27,022 nucleotides of DNA. It comes from CAZESH01 sp964514665. GTDB taxonomy: Bacteria > Bacillota > Bacilli > Paenibacillales > KCTC-25726. Both the position numbers and the translations under genes were made by a program. The notes beneath the pieces were generated by a model. It did no database searches. It was not told the DNA's origin and saw nothing but the letters and a program-made list of their open reading frames with translations. Where the stretch lies: the NCBI GenBank assembly GCA_964514665.1, contig CAZESH010000019.1, positions 1-27,022 of the forward strand, written 5' to 3'. Below are positions 16,054 to 23,312 of the stretch, in pieces; position 1 is the stretch's first letter; every line of letters begins with the position of its first letter.

Positions 16054-17373
16054 CTATTTGCCGTATTTTTTCAAGGCTGCGTCATACCAAGGCGGAAGTT
16101 GGAATTGCGCTTGCGCGATATTCTCCGGAGCAATGGCCCCGTGTCCGTCCCATTCTTGATAGCTTACAAAAGGAATCTCGTTGTTGCCGCTGATGGCCAA
16201 ATGCGTTTTCGGATCGAATCTGTATATGCCGATATTCCCGGTATAGGAATAATCAGCGGAATTCAGTACGTTGTTCACGGCTTCTTTATTAAACGGATCG
16301 CCTGATTTTTTCATGGCATCCGCAGTCAGCATCATCGCATCGTAAACAAACGCGCCATAAGGGTTCGGCGCTTCGCCCCATTTTGCTTCATATTTCTTGT
16401 TGAATGCTTGTGCTTTGTCGCCCAATAAAGCTGCCGCGTAATTCCAGATAACCCCTTTTTGCTTTCCATCCATAATTTTTTGAAACTCTGCGTATGAAGG
16501 CGTAGCTTGCAAGAATACGAGCGAAGGCGTCGGATCTTCCAAGAAACCGTTCAGAAACGTTGCCGCATTCGCAGATTCGTTATCCGTATACATGATTACG
16601 GAAGGCTTTTCTTTTCTGATTTTATTCAAGATAGGAGAGAATTCGGTGAATCTTTCAAAAGGAATCGTTTCGTCAACGACGACATCCCATCCCAGTTTTT
16701 TAAATGTTTCCTGCATGCCTTCCCCGGTATATAGGGCGTAGGCGCTTTGGGATTTGATAATGGCTATTTTTTTGTTGATTGGATTAAACTTCCCGTCTTT
16801 GATCCATTGTTCGACCAAATTCGGAAATGCCGTCTGATATTGCTTGTAGGATGGAATGGCGTCATGAATATATGAATATTTGGCCGGATCCTTCGGTACA
16901 AGCTTATCCATCGTCATGGCAAAGCCGTAAAAGACATAAGGTATTTTGTTGTCCTGCATCAAATTAAGCTCGACCAAGCTCGGATTTACGAATCCCGTAA
17001 CCATTGCATCGACTTTGTCCTTGTTGATCAGTCTTTTGACAACGGTTGTAACGGTGCTCGGCTCTCCGCCTTCCACATCGCCTTTAACCAGTTCAAACTT
17101 ATGGCCGTCTATTCCGCCGGCCGCGTTCAAATCTTCGATGGCCAATGTGATGCCTTTTTCCATATCGCTTCCCGTGTCGGCGTTCGGACCGCTTAAAGGC
17201 GCCGGAAACCCGATTTTAATCGTTTTATCGGTATTTGCTGCCGGTTTCGCTGTTGGAGCCGTTGTCTTGTCAGCATTGGTCTCTTTGGAAGATTTTGTTG
17301 ACGCACACCCTGCCAGTGAAAAGGTAAGAGTCAAAATAACGAAAAGAATGAAAAGTTTTTGAATACGAATCAT
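16054..17373 (-). CDS. livJ: ABC transporter substrate-binding lipoprotein, LivJ/LivK type
   Basis: The 439-aa protein begins with a lipoprotein signal peptide. A hydrophobic stretch (LFILFVILTLTFSLAGC) ends in lipobox LAGC with the acylated Cys23, followed by a Ser/Thr/Lys/Ala-rich tether. The mature domain starts with KIGFPAPLSGPNADTGSDM, the type I periplasmic-binding fold of the branched-chain amino acid receptor family (peripla_BP_6). It captures the imported substrate outside the cell for LivHMGF. It is longer than most LivJ proteins. The ATG has AGGGGGAT 6 bases upstream and lies 24 bp after sdaAA. Confidence 0.93.
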   Translation of the reverse strand: MIRIQKLFILFVILTLTFSLAGCASTKSSKETNADKTTAPTAKPAANTDKTIKIGFPAPLSGPNADTGSDMEKGITLAIEDLNAAGGIDGHKFELVKGDVEGGEPSTVTTVVKRLINKDKVDAMVTGFVNPSLVELNLMQDNKIPYVFYGFAMTMDKLVPKDPAKYSYIHDAIPSYKQYQTAFPNLVEQWIKDGKFNPINKKIAIIKSQSAYALYTGEGMQETFKKLGWDVVVDETIPFERFTEFSPILNKIRKEKPSVIMYTDNESANAATFLNGFLEDPTPSLVFLQATPSYAEFQKIMDGKQKGVIWNYAAALLGDKAQAFNKKYEAKWGEAPNPYGAFVYDAMMLTADAMKKSGDPFNKEAVNNVLNSADYSYTGNIGIYRFDPKTHLAISGNNEIPFVSYQEWDGHGAIAPENIAQAQFQLPPWYDAALKKYGK

Positions 17374-17397
17374 TGAGTATCCCCCTAAAAATTTTAG

Positions 17398-18279
17398 TCA
17401 CTTCCGTTTGGTTCTTAAAATTTCCTTCATCTGTTTTCCAGTCGGCGTCATCGCCAACCCCCCCAAAGCCGTTTCTTTCCATTCTCTTTTCATTGAATTT
17501 CCGATTTCATTCATTGTACTTATGACTTCATCCGGCGGAATCACACTTTTTATACCTGCCAGTGCCATATCCGCGGTCGCCAAAGCCATTACTGAATGAA
17601 CGCCATTGCGTACAATGCACGGCACTTCCACCAAACCTGCAACAGGATCGCATATTAAACCCAGTACATTTTTTAATGCTATTCCTACTGCGTGACTGAC
17701 TTGCTCTGCGCTTCCACCTGCCAGTTCAACTGCGGCCCCGGCGGCCATGGCGGTCGCTGATCCTACTTCCGCTTGACAACCTCCACTTGCGCCAGAAATC
17801 GAAGCATTATTGGCAATGACGTATCCGATTGCCGAAGCGGTGAATACACCGGCTAACAGATGCTCGATCTCCCATTGAAATCGCTGTTTTAATGAAAACA
17901 GGACACCCGGCAAAATGCCTGCTGAACCAGCGGTAGGCGTAGCAATGATTCGCCCCATGCCGGCATTTGTTTCGGATACGGCCAATGCTTTACTGATCGA
18001 TACATTGGCATGCCCACCCAACAGCGTTTTGCGGCTTTCGTAATATTCCTTTAACTTTTTGGCATCACCCCCCGTAAATCCGCTCCAAGATAACATTCCT
18101 TCATTCTGTCCTTTTTCAATCGCTTCCTCCATCACCTCCAATTGGACTCTCATTCTCGAAAAAATTTCTGCCCTGCTCTGACCTGTTTCATTCACTTCTC
18201 GATCTATCATGATTTCAGATATGGGAATATGGTTATCTTGGGACAATTTCACTAATTCATGCAAAGTAGTAAACATCAT
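17398..18279 (-). CDS. sdaAA: L-serine dehydratase alpha subunit family protein ([4Fe-4S])
   Basis: The 293-aa protein matches the Bacillus-type alpha subunit in length and motifs: ETNAGMGRIIATPTAGSAG (103-121), GGCQAEVGSA with Cys168, and LICDPVAGLVEVPC with Cys210 and Cys221. These three cysteines hold the oxygen-sensitive iron-sulfur cluster. Serine dehydratase converts L-serine to pyruvate and ammonia. The same family includes the 2-(hydroxymethyl)glutarate dehydratase of nicotinate fermentation, so the substrate in this operon may not be serine. Its ATG overlaps the sdaAB stop by 4 bp. Confidence 0.9.
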   Translation of the reverse strand: MMFTTLHELVKLSQDNHIPISEIMIDREVNETGQSRAEIFSRMRVQLEVMEEAIEKGQNEGMLSWSGFTGGDAKKLKEYYESRKTLLGGHANVSISKALAVSETNAGMGRIIATPTAGSAGILPGVLFSLKQRFQWEIEHLLAGVFTASAIGYVIANNASISGASGGCQAEVGSATAMAAGAAVELAGGSAEQVSHAVGIALKNVLGLICDPVAGLVEVPCIVRNGVHSVMALATADMALAGIKSVIPPDEVISTMNEIGNSMKREWKETALGGLAMTPTGKQMKEILRTKRK

Positions 18280-18941
18280 ACACCTTCCAATTTCTTTGCC
18301 ATGATAATTGCTTTTTCTTTTTTGAGTTCCTCAATCACTTGCTCGGAAGCCGGCTGGTCCATTTCAATCACGGTAATGGCAGCACCGTTTCGCTGATGCC
18401 GGTCTACCTCCATGTGACTGACATTAATGCCATTTTGCTTCAAAATATTGGTGACGTATTGAATCATCCCGATTTGATCGATATGTTCTATTAGAAGGGT
18501 TGGGAAAGCGCCCGAAAATCGAATATCATAACCATTCAATTCAATAATCTCAATACTTCCCCCGCCAGTAGAAATTCCCACAATATTCAGATTTTTTTTC
18601 GTGTTTTTTAGCTCCATTCGCAGACAATTCGGATGAACTCCTTCAGCTTGAGCTGTTGCGAAAGAGATCCGAACATTCAGGCTTTCGGCAATTTCCAAGG
18701 AATCTCGAATTCTCAAATCGTCCGTTTTCATCCCCAAAAGTCCTGCGACAACAGCCCGATCTGTACCATGCCCTTGATAAGTTTCGGCAAAAGATCCGTA
18801 AAAAGTGATCTTGACCCGCTCCGGTATCTCGCCAAAAATTTGATAGGCCATTTGTCCGATGCGGTTTGCCCCAGCCGTATGGGAGCTGGAAGGACCCACC
18901 ATAGAAGGGCCTATAATGTCAAAAATGCTGCGGTATCTCAC
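18276..18941 (-). CDS. sdaAB: L-serine dehydratase beta subunit family protein
   Basis: The 221-aa beta subunit begins with the family signature IIGPSMVGPSSSHTAGA. It continues with FYGSFAETYQGHGTDRA and ends in an ACT-type regulatory domain (about 145-221). It pairs with the alpha subunit encoded by the overlapping downstream gene. The start is a GTG at 18941 that overlaps the amidohydrolase stop as GTGA, with AGAGGGG upstream. Together with sdaAA it forms the standard two-subunit Gram-positive dehydratase. Confidence 0.92.
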   Translation of the reverse strand: MRYRSIFDIIGPSMVGPSSSHTAGANRIGQMAYQIFGEIPERVKITFYGSFAETYQGHGTDRAVVAGLLGMKTDDLRIRDSLEIAESLNVRISFATAQAEGVHPNCLRMELKNTKKNLNIVGISTGGGSIEIIELNGYDIRFSGAFPTLLIEHIDQIGMIQYVTNILKQNGINVSHMEVDRHQRNGAAITVIEMDQPASEQVIEELKKEKAIIMAKKLEGV

Positions 18942-20131
18942 TGGCCATCCCCTCTCTTGTCAATGCGCCAGCTTTGCAGATGCATCTTTGCAGCTAATAT
19001 ATACATGGAGGCGGCCAGAGGCAGAACACTGTCATTGACTCTAAATTTCGGGTCATGCCACGCCCTGTCAATTCCTTTGCTTGCGTCTCCAGTGCCCACA
19101 AGAAAATAACAACCCGGAATTTTTTCTTGAAATACGGCAAAATCCTCAGCAGCCATAATCATTTCCGGTTCAACCACATGCTCCGGAGACAAGAAAGCGC
19201 TTATGCTGTTTTTTAAATTTCTTGTTAATTGTTCATCGTTATTCACAGCCGAGGTTTGCGGCAGGATTTCCAAATCAACCTCCGTATTGTAGGCACTGGC
19301 AATGTCCTGAACAATTCTGGGAATAATGCCATACAAGGCTTCTCTTGTATCTTTGTGAAACGTGCGCACCGTTCCCCACATTTCCGCAAAATCGGAAATG
19401 ACATTGTGACCTTGGCCGGAATGCAAGGAACCGATTGTCACTACTGCCGGAGACAAAGGATTTACATTGCGGCTCACAGCGGTTTGCAGTCCCATTACAA
19501 TGGCCGATGCGGCAACTGTTGCATCCTTGGTCAGATGAGGAAGTGCGGCATGGCCTTTTTGCCCTTTAACGGAAATATGAAGGGTATCCGATGATGCAAA
19601 AAATGGGCCGGATCGCATCCCAATCTTGCCCGCAGGCAAAAATGGCGCGTTATGAAAACCGTAAATCGCCTCCTCGTTACCCGAAATCACATGATGCTGC
19701 AATAAATGTTTGGCGCCGGTCGTGGTTTCTTCACCCGGCTGAAAGATCAGCTTCACACTGCCCTGCAAATCTTTTTTGCGCTCATTGAGGTAAATCGCGG
19801 CCCCCAATAAACTGGCCATATGAAAATCATGCCCGCACATATGAGAAACAGCATTTATGCTGGATTTAAAAGGCAATGCGCTGTCCTCCTGAATCGGCAG
19901 TGCATCGATGTCCGCCCGCAGAACAATTTCAGGACCGGAACTCTCGCCCATAATCCTCGCAATTACACCCACTTCGGAATCAATGGGCTGGACTGAAATA
20001 TCATGATCCTGCAAAATCTTTTTGATCTTCCTTGTGGTTTCGAATTCCATCATGCTTAATTCCGGATGATGGTGAAAATCCTGATACCACTCTTTCATTT
20101 TTTGGTGCAGCAGACTGTCATTGGTGATCAT
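18938..20131 (-). CDS. M20D-family metal-dependent amidohydrolase (N-acyl-amino acid/IAA-amino acid hydrolase type)
   Basis: From the ATG at 20131 the protein is 397 aa. It shows the M20D metal site: RADIDALPI, HMCGHDFHM (about 97-105), QPGEETTTGA with the catalytic glutamates, GFHNAP, and a C-terminal WHDP. A lid domain with GQKGHAALPH lies in the middle. Relatives hydrolyse N-acyl or aryl-conjugated amino acids and related amides. The frame is open to 20173, but AAGGAGG five bases before the ATG fixes the start. It is the first gene of the long operon and overlaps sdaAB by 4 bp, so amide hydrolysis may release the amino acid acted on by the dehydratase. Confidence 0.9.
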   Translation of the reverse strand: MITNDSLLHQKMKEWYQDFHHHPELSMMEFETTRKIKKILQDHDISVQPIDSEVGVIARIMGESSGPEIVLRADIDALPIQEDSALPFKSSINAVSHMCGHDFHMASLLGAAIYLNERKKDLQGSVKLIFQPGEETTTGAKHLLQHHVISGNEEAIYGFHNAPFLPAGKIGMRSGPFFASSDTLHISVKGQKGHAALPHLTKDATVAASAIVMGLQTAVSRNVNPLSPAVVTIGSLHSGQGHNVISDFAEMWGTVRTFHKDTREALYGIIPRIVQDIASAYNTEVDLEILPQTSAVNNDEQLTRNLKNSISAFLSPEHVVEPEMIMAAEDFAVFQEKIPGCYFLVGTGDASKGIDRAWHDPKFRVNDSVLPLAASMYILAAKMHLQSWRIDKRGDGQ

Positions 20132-20171
20132 GATATCCTCCTTATGGTCCGATAATAACCTGCACAATTTC

Positions 20172-20195
20172 AATGTCCTTATTTAGTCCCTAAAT
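20172..20195 (-). promoter_or_regulatory. 24-bp conserved element upstream of the operon's first gene
   Basis: On the minus strand this reads ATTTAGGGAC, five variable bases, then AAGGNCATT. It matches the element at 21539-21562 at 18 of 24 positions. The half-sites TTAGGGAC and ATAAGGAC are similar and about one helical turn apart, as expected for a protein binding as a direct repeat. It lies 41 bp upstream of the amidohydrolase start, where an activator would sit next to RNA polymerase. Confidence 0.6.
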
Positions 20196-20214
20196 GATTA
20201 AAAAAAATTGCAAG

Positions 20215-21495
20215 CTATGAAATCATTAATCTGTATATTTTTCTGGGTCTTCCCCTTAAAAGCGGCTGCTCTTCTCCGACCACTTCAATGTATCTGTGAT
20301 CAAGCAGCGCTTTAACGATCCTCCTGGCACTTCTTAATGTAATATTAAGCTGTTCCGACAAATCCGCGGAGGTCATGACATTTCTGCCGATGGTTTTGGA
20401 AATATAGATAATTTTCGATAAGGTAGAAACGCTTAAGCCTGTTTCTTCGGCGATTTTTCGGATCGATTCGTCATAAGAACGGCTGTTGTACTGATAAGTG
20501 CCGATGTACTCTTGATTGGACACCCGTCTCACAAAATTATCGTCGCCCACAATATAGAGAGACTTGTTGTCTTCGGATTTGCTTTTCAAGTAAGCGCTGT
20601 GCGCTCTTTGCTGCGCTTCTTTGGCCGTAGTACCCATCCCGATGCCGATGATGATTCTTGATCGCGTCTTGGTCATCATCATGTCGGGCAGTTTTTTGTA
20701 GCCCTCGGTTAAAGCGAAGATAAAGCCCTTTGTGGTGTAAAGCAGGTAGATATTCTCCGAAATTTTTTGCGCTGAAGTCTGCAGCGTATCAGAAATCGAT
20801 TTAATTTTGTTGGATAATTCATCAGGCGATTCCCCATACACCAAACAAGCGGCAATTTGATTGTTCTGAAACGATTTGTGTTCACCGATTTGCATCGCCT
20901 TATTCAAAGCACTCTTGATGGCTGCCCGCGTCGGCATAATGCAATAGGATGGAATACCCAGCTCCTTTAGCCGGTCGCGAACGGAAAACAAGCAGGTTAC
21001 AACGCCTTGGATTTGCCCTGATTTCCACAACTTTTCATGAAAACTGACAATTTCATCCGTTGTATAATCTTTTTTAATGGTAAAAACCTCAAAATGCCCG
21101 CGCTCCATGTCTAATTCCTCAATCGCTTCATAAACTTCCGCTTCATTGAGAAAATCAATGGAAATTTTATAATGGTTGTTGATATCCACCGCTTTGTCCT
21201 GCAAAAATAATTTGAAAAGCACCCGATAGAGACTGGAACCGGCATATTCGATATAAAGGGAGAGAGAGCGGACCAAATCAACTTTGCCCTGTGCAATCAT
21301 AAAAGGAATCGGACCCGTAAATAAGATGACATCGATCTCTTCTTGATTGACATTTTCTACAATCGTTTCAACATCTTCCAAAGATTTATAGGATCTCGAA
21401 ATCAATGAAAGATCGGGATAATTCCCCCCCTCCTCAATTACGCGATTCACAAAACTTTCCGGTCCTATGACGACCGTCTTCACCTTGTTTTTCAA
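20215..21495 (-). CDS. Uncharacterised transcriptional regulator: N-terminal sensor, GGDEF/GTP-cyclohydrolase III-like middle domain, C-terminal winged helix
   Basis: I do not recognise a named family for this 426-aa protein. Residues 1-200 look like an alpha/beta ligand-binding region (VKTVVIGPESF, EIDVILFTGPIPFMIAQG). Residues 213-318 resemble the GGDEF-like fold of archaeal GTP cyclohydrolase III: QIAACLVYGE, IYLLYTTKGFIFAL, then IIIGIGMGTTAKEA with regularly spaced glycines, and SLYIVGDD. Residues 342-424 hold helix-turn-helix segments, the second a winged helix ending in a basic tail (RGRPRKIYRL). The start is TTG with AAGGGTGA six bases upstream. It precedes the long operon, and both share a 24-bp upstream element, so it is the leading candidate for the operon's regulator and its own. 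Confidence 0.75.
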   Translation of the reverse strand: MKNKVKTVVIGPESFVNRVIEEGGNYPDLSLISRSYKSLEDVETIVENVNQEEIDVILFTGPIPFMIAQGKVDLVRSLSLYIEYAGSSLYRVLFKLFLQDKAVDINNHYKISIDFLNEAEVYEAIEELDMERGHFEVFTIKKDYTTDEIVSFHEKLWKSGQIQGVVTCLFSVRDRLKELGIPSYCIMPTRAAIKSALNKAMQIGEHKSFQNNQIAACLVYGESPDELSNKIKSISDTLQTSAQKISENIYLLYTTKGFIFALTEGYKKLPDMMMTKTRSRIIIGIGMGTTAKEAQQRAHSAYLKSKSEDNKSLYIVGDDNFVRRVSNQEYIGTYQYNSRSYDESIRKIAEETGLSVSTLSKIIYISKTIGRNVMTSADLSEQLNITLRSARRIVKALLDHRYIEVVGEEQPLLRGRPRKIYRLMIS

Positions 21496-21538
21496 TGAAA
21501 TTCACCCTTCAGCAGCCTATATCCTTATATGTTCCGTA

Positions 21539-21562
21539 AATGACCTTTAAACGTCCCTAAAT
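21539..21562 (-). promoter_or_regulatory. 24-bp conserved element upstream of the 426-aa regulator
   Basis: This is the partner of the element at 20172-20195. On the minus strand ATTTAGGGAC is identical in both, and AAGGNCATT is shared after a five-base variable spacer. It lies 44 bp upstream of the regulator's start codon, nearly the same distance as the other copy from its gene. This suggests autoregulation. Confidence 0.6.
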
Positions 21563-21616
21563 AAGAAGAAAAAAATAAACCCTTCTACTCATTCAGCGTT
21601 TATTTTATGTGACTAT

Positions 21617-21637
21617 GATGTTATGTATAATAACATC
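21617..21637. promoter_or_regulatory. Perfect 8-5-8 palindrome, candidate operator
   Basis: GATGTTAT, five bases, then ATAACATC form a perfect inverted repeat about 120 bp upstream of the regulator's start. An imperfect copy (17/21) lies at 4939-4959 beside the GntR promoter. The spacing suits a dimeric helix-turn-helix protein. The GntR protein is a reasonable candidate, but this is not shown. Confidence 0.55.
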
Positions 21638-21899
21638 TAAAGTGATTTATGTTTTTATTATATAGAATTTACATTCTGTTTACAAGATAATTTTATAATT
21701 TATCCTTTGAGATTTAAATTTGCGGGTATTTGCTGCAGCGCTGCCGGTATTTTGACTCGAGACCGGACGAAATCAAAAATTGATTGAACAGCGTACCGAA
21801 TAGGCCGGCATATAGGAGAAGTACCCACTCCCGTTTAGTATAATTTTGGGATCATGTATTAGTCAATATAGAAATGCTGCAAATACCTGCCGGAATCTC

Positions 21900-21926
21900 A
21901 CGGCGATGCGGCAAATGCATATATTA
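21900..21926 (+). promoter_or_regulatory. Possible sigma-K-type promoter for the DUF1906 gene
   Basis: AC (21900-21901), a 16-base spacer, then CATATATTA (21918-21926) fits the Bacillus sigma-K pattern AC-N16-CATAnnnTA. It would start transcription about 40 bases before the gene. The pattern has little information content, so it could be chance. Confidence 0.35.
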
Positions 21927-21973
21927 TAGGCAGGAATAGTCACCTATTATTACCAAATCAAGGAGTTGAGGAA

Positions 21974-22621
21974 ATGGCGCCGCTTTGGGGAGTGGATTCG
22001 GCTGCAAAGGTCAGCGGCAGCAACTATCAATGCGTAGTGGAAAACAACGGAAAGCCTGCATTCTGGGGACGTTATCTAAAAACAGTGCCTCGTTACGCCG
22101 ACGGATTGACACGGTCGGAAGCCAATTTTTTGCATGGGAAAGGAATCAAGATTTTGCCCATTTACAGCGACTTCCGGGAGGCAATCGGATATGACAAAGG
22201 CAGGGTCGCAGCGCGCAATGCCGTATATCTTGCCAAAATGCTCGATGTACCGGGCGGCGTGTTTTTGTTTGCGAATATAGAGAAATTTTTTCGCGTGGAT
22301 GATGCCTGGATCCAGGGATGGGTAGAAACCTTGTATCCCAGCGGGTACAGGCCGGGATTCTACCATGATCCGGAGGAAGGTAGTTTTAGCTCCGCTTACT
22401 GCAAAGCGGCTTCAGCCCAGCCGCTTGTCCGCACCCAATCGGTGCTGTGGAGCGCCTCTCCCTTGCCCGGACCGACTACAGAGGCGGAGGCCCCGGCATT
22501 CAAGCCTTCTGCACCGCCATGCGCCGCCAATGTCTGGCTTTGGCAGTACGGCAAGGATGCGGCTCCCTGCTCCATCGACACCAACTTGATGGATCCCCGG
22601 CTGCTGCCGAATTTGTGGTAG
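21974..22621 (+). CDS. DUF1906 / Rv2525c-like glycoside-hydrolase-like domain protein
   Basis: The 215-aa protein follows the DUF1906 pattern of a GH25-like TIM barrel: WGVDSAAKVS at the start (Asp8), FWGRYL at 30-35, GLTRSEANFLHGKGIKILPIY at about 44-64, and VFLFANIEKFF at 96-106, with Glu103 at the acidic position of that strand. WLWQYGKDAAPCSIDTNLMD closes the barrel. No signal peptide is visible, so it is cytosolic or packaged in the spore. Many spore-formers carry single-domain relatives of unknown function. The ATG follows AAGGAGTTGAGGAA. It is the only plus-strand gene here and points at the glycerate kinase remnant, so it seems unrelated to the catabolic genes. Confidence 0.85.
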   Translation: MAPLWGVDSAAKVSGSNYQCVVENNGKPAFWGRYLKTVPRYADGLTRSEANFLHGKGIKILPIYSDFREAIGYDKGRVAARNAVYLAKMLDVPGGVFLFANIEKFFRVDDAWIQGWVETLYPSGYRPGFYHDPEEGSFSSAYCKAASAQPLVRTQSVLWSASPLPGPTTEAEAPAFKPSAPPCAANVWLWQYGKDAAPCSIDTNLMDPRLLPNLW

Positions 22622-22650
22622 TTCACTGCGGCTGCTGCGAAGAACAAACG

Positions 22651-22672
22651 GGGACACCGCAGTTGGTGTCCC
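22651..22672 (+). terminator. Intrinsic terminator after the DUF1906 gene
   Basis: GGGACACC and GGTGTCCC pair perfectly around a six-base loop 29 bp after the stop codon, followed by TTCTCTTCATT. The T tract is weak. It could also act for minus-strand transcripts reading out of the glycerate kinase remnant, or be a repeat-element end. Confidence 0.6.
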
Positions 22673-22756
22673 TTCTCTTCATTATTGGTCTTTTGTTCCG
22701 GCTCCAATTGTTCAACAAAAGAAATATCAGCCGGAGCAAAATCATAATAGCGATTT

Positions 22757-23312
22757 TCATAAAAATTCCGGGGTATTAGCAACTACAATGTCGCAGCCAC
22801 TCAACCGCGGATCAATTGCCGATCGGTCAATCGAGCTTATTTTGATCAATTCCCCTCCTCCGAAACCGATTTCCGCTCCATGTCGATCAACAAAATGCAT
22901 CCCCAAAGCTTGGGCCATGCCCACTCCGCCGTCATTGGTCGCACTCCCTCCGATACCAATAAGGATCTTCCTGCAATTTTGGTCAAGGGCGGCCCTAATC
23001 AGTTGTCCGGTACCGTAGGTTGTCGTAATCATCGGATTTAACCGCTCTTTCGGCACAAGCATAATGCCCGAAGCCGCCGCCATCTCTATGACCGCTGTCA
23101 AACCGTCGGATAATATGCCGTATTTGGCTTGAACCGGCATTCCGAGCGGATCCAACACTTCAGCTGAATGAATCGTGCCTCCGTCGGCTAGCGGGGCTTT
23201 GACAATGCCAGCGTCGGGTTGAACATCGCGAATCCCCTTCTCCATCCAAACGGCAGCTTCGATTTGCGCTCAAGCTTCCTTTGTACGAGTCCGGGGCAAG
23301 GACGAATTTCAT
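22757..23312 (-). pseudogene. Glycerate kinase remnant, frameshifted and C-terminally truncated
   Basis: From an ATG at 23312, overlapping the LarA-like stop as ATGA, the first codons read MKFVLAPDSYKGSLS, the canonical beginning of the GlxK/GarK glycerate 2-kinase family. The frame then breaks near 23265-23272. The homology resumes in another frame as QIEAAVWMEKGIRDVQPDAG; removing one base restores the family spacing. It continues with APLADGGT, MAAASGI and IGIGGSATNDGGVGMAQALG, and ends abruptly at GCDIVVANTPEFL, where relatives run on for roughly 200 residues. About half the protein is therefore missing and function is lost. The family phosphorylates D-glycerate, which suits the neighbouring beta-hydroxyacid dehydrogenase. 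A one-base sequencing error could explain the frameshift but not the truncation. Confidence 0.85.

Larger units (their letters stand above)
21496..21973. other. 478-bp intergenic region between divergent genes
   Basis: I find no credible gene here. The minus-strand side holds the 24-bp element (21539-21562) and a perfect palindrome (21617-21637) in very AT-rich DNA. The plus-strand side is richer in GC. It carries GCAGCGCTGC (21735-21744) flanked by two GGTATTT direct repeats, and an inverted copy of GGTATTTG near 21880, whose meaning I cannot tell. A possible sigma-K promoter for the plus-strand gene lies at 21900-21926. A TATAAT at 21839-21844 lacks a matching -35 box. Confidence 0.6.

Noticed and set aside
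21735..21744. GCAGCGCTGC palindrome as an operator
   Set aside because: It is short, occurs once, and its flanking GGTATTT repeats fit no promoter class with correct spacing.
22396..22782. 128-codon minus-strand open frame as a gene
   Set aside because: Most of it is antisense to the DUF1906 gene. Only the first ~40 codons look protein-like, and they are reported as a possible remnant.
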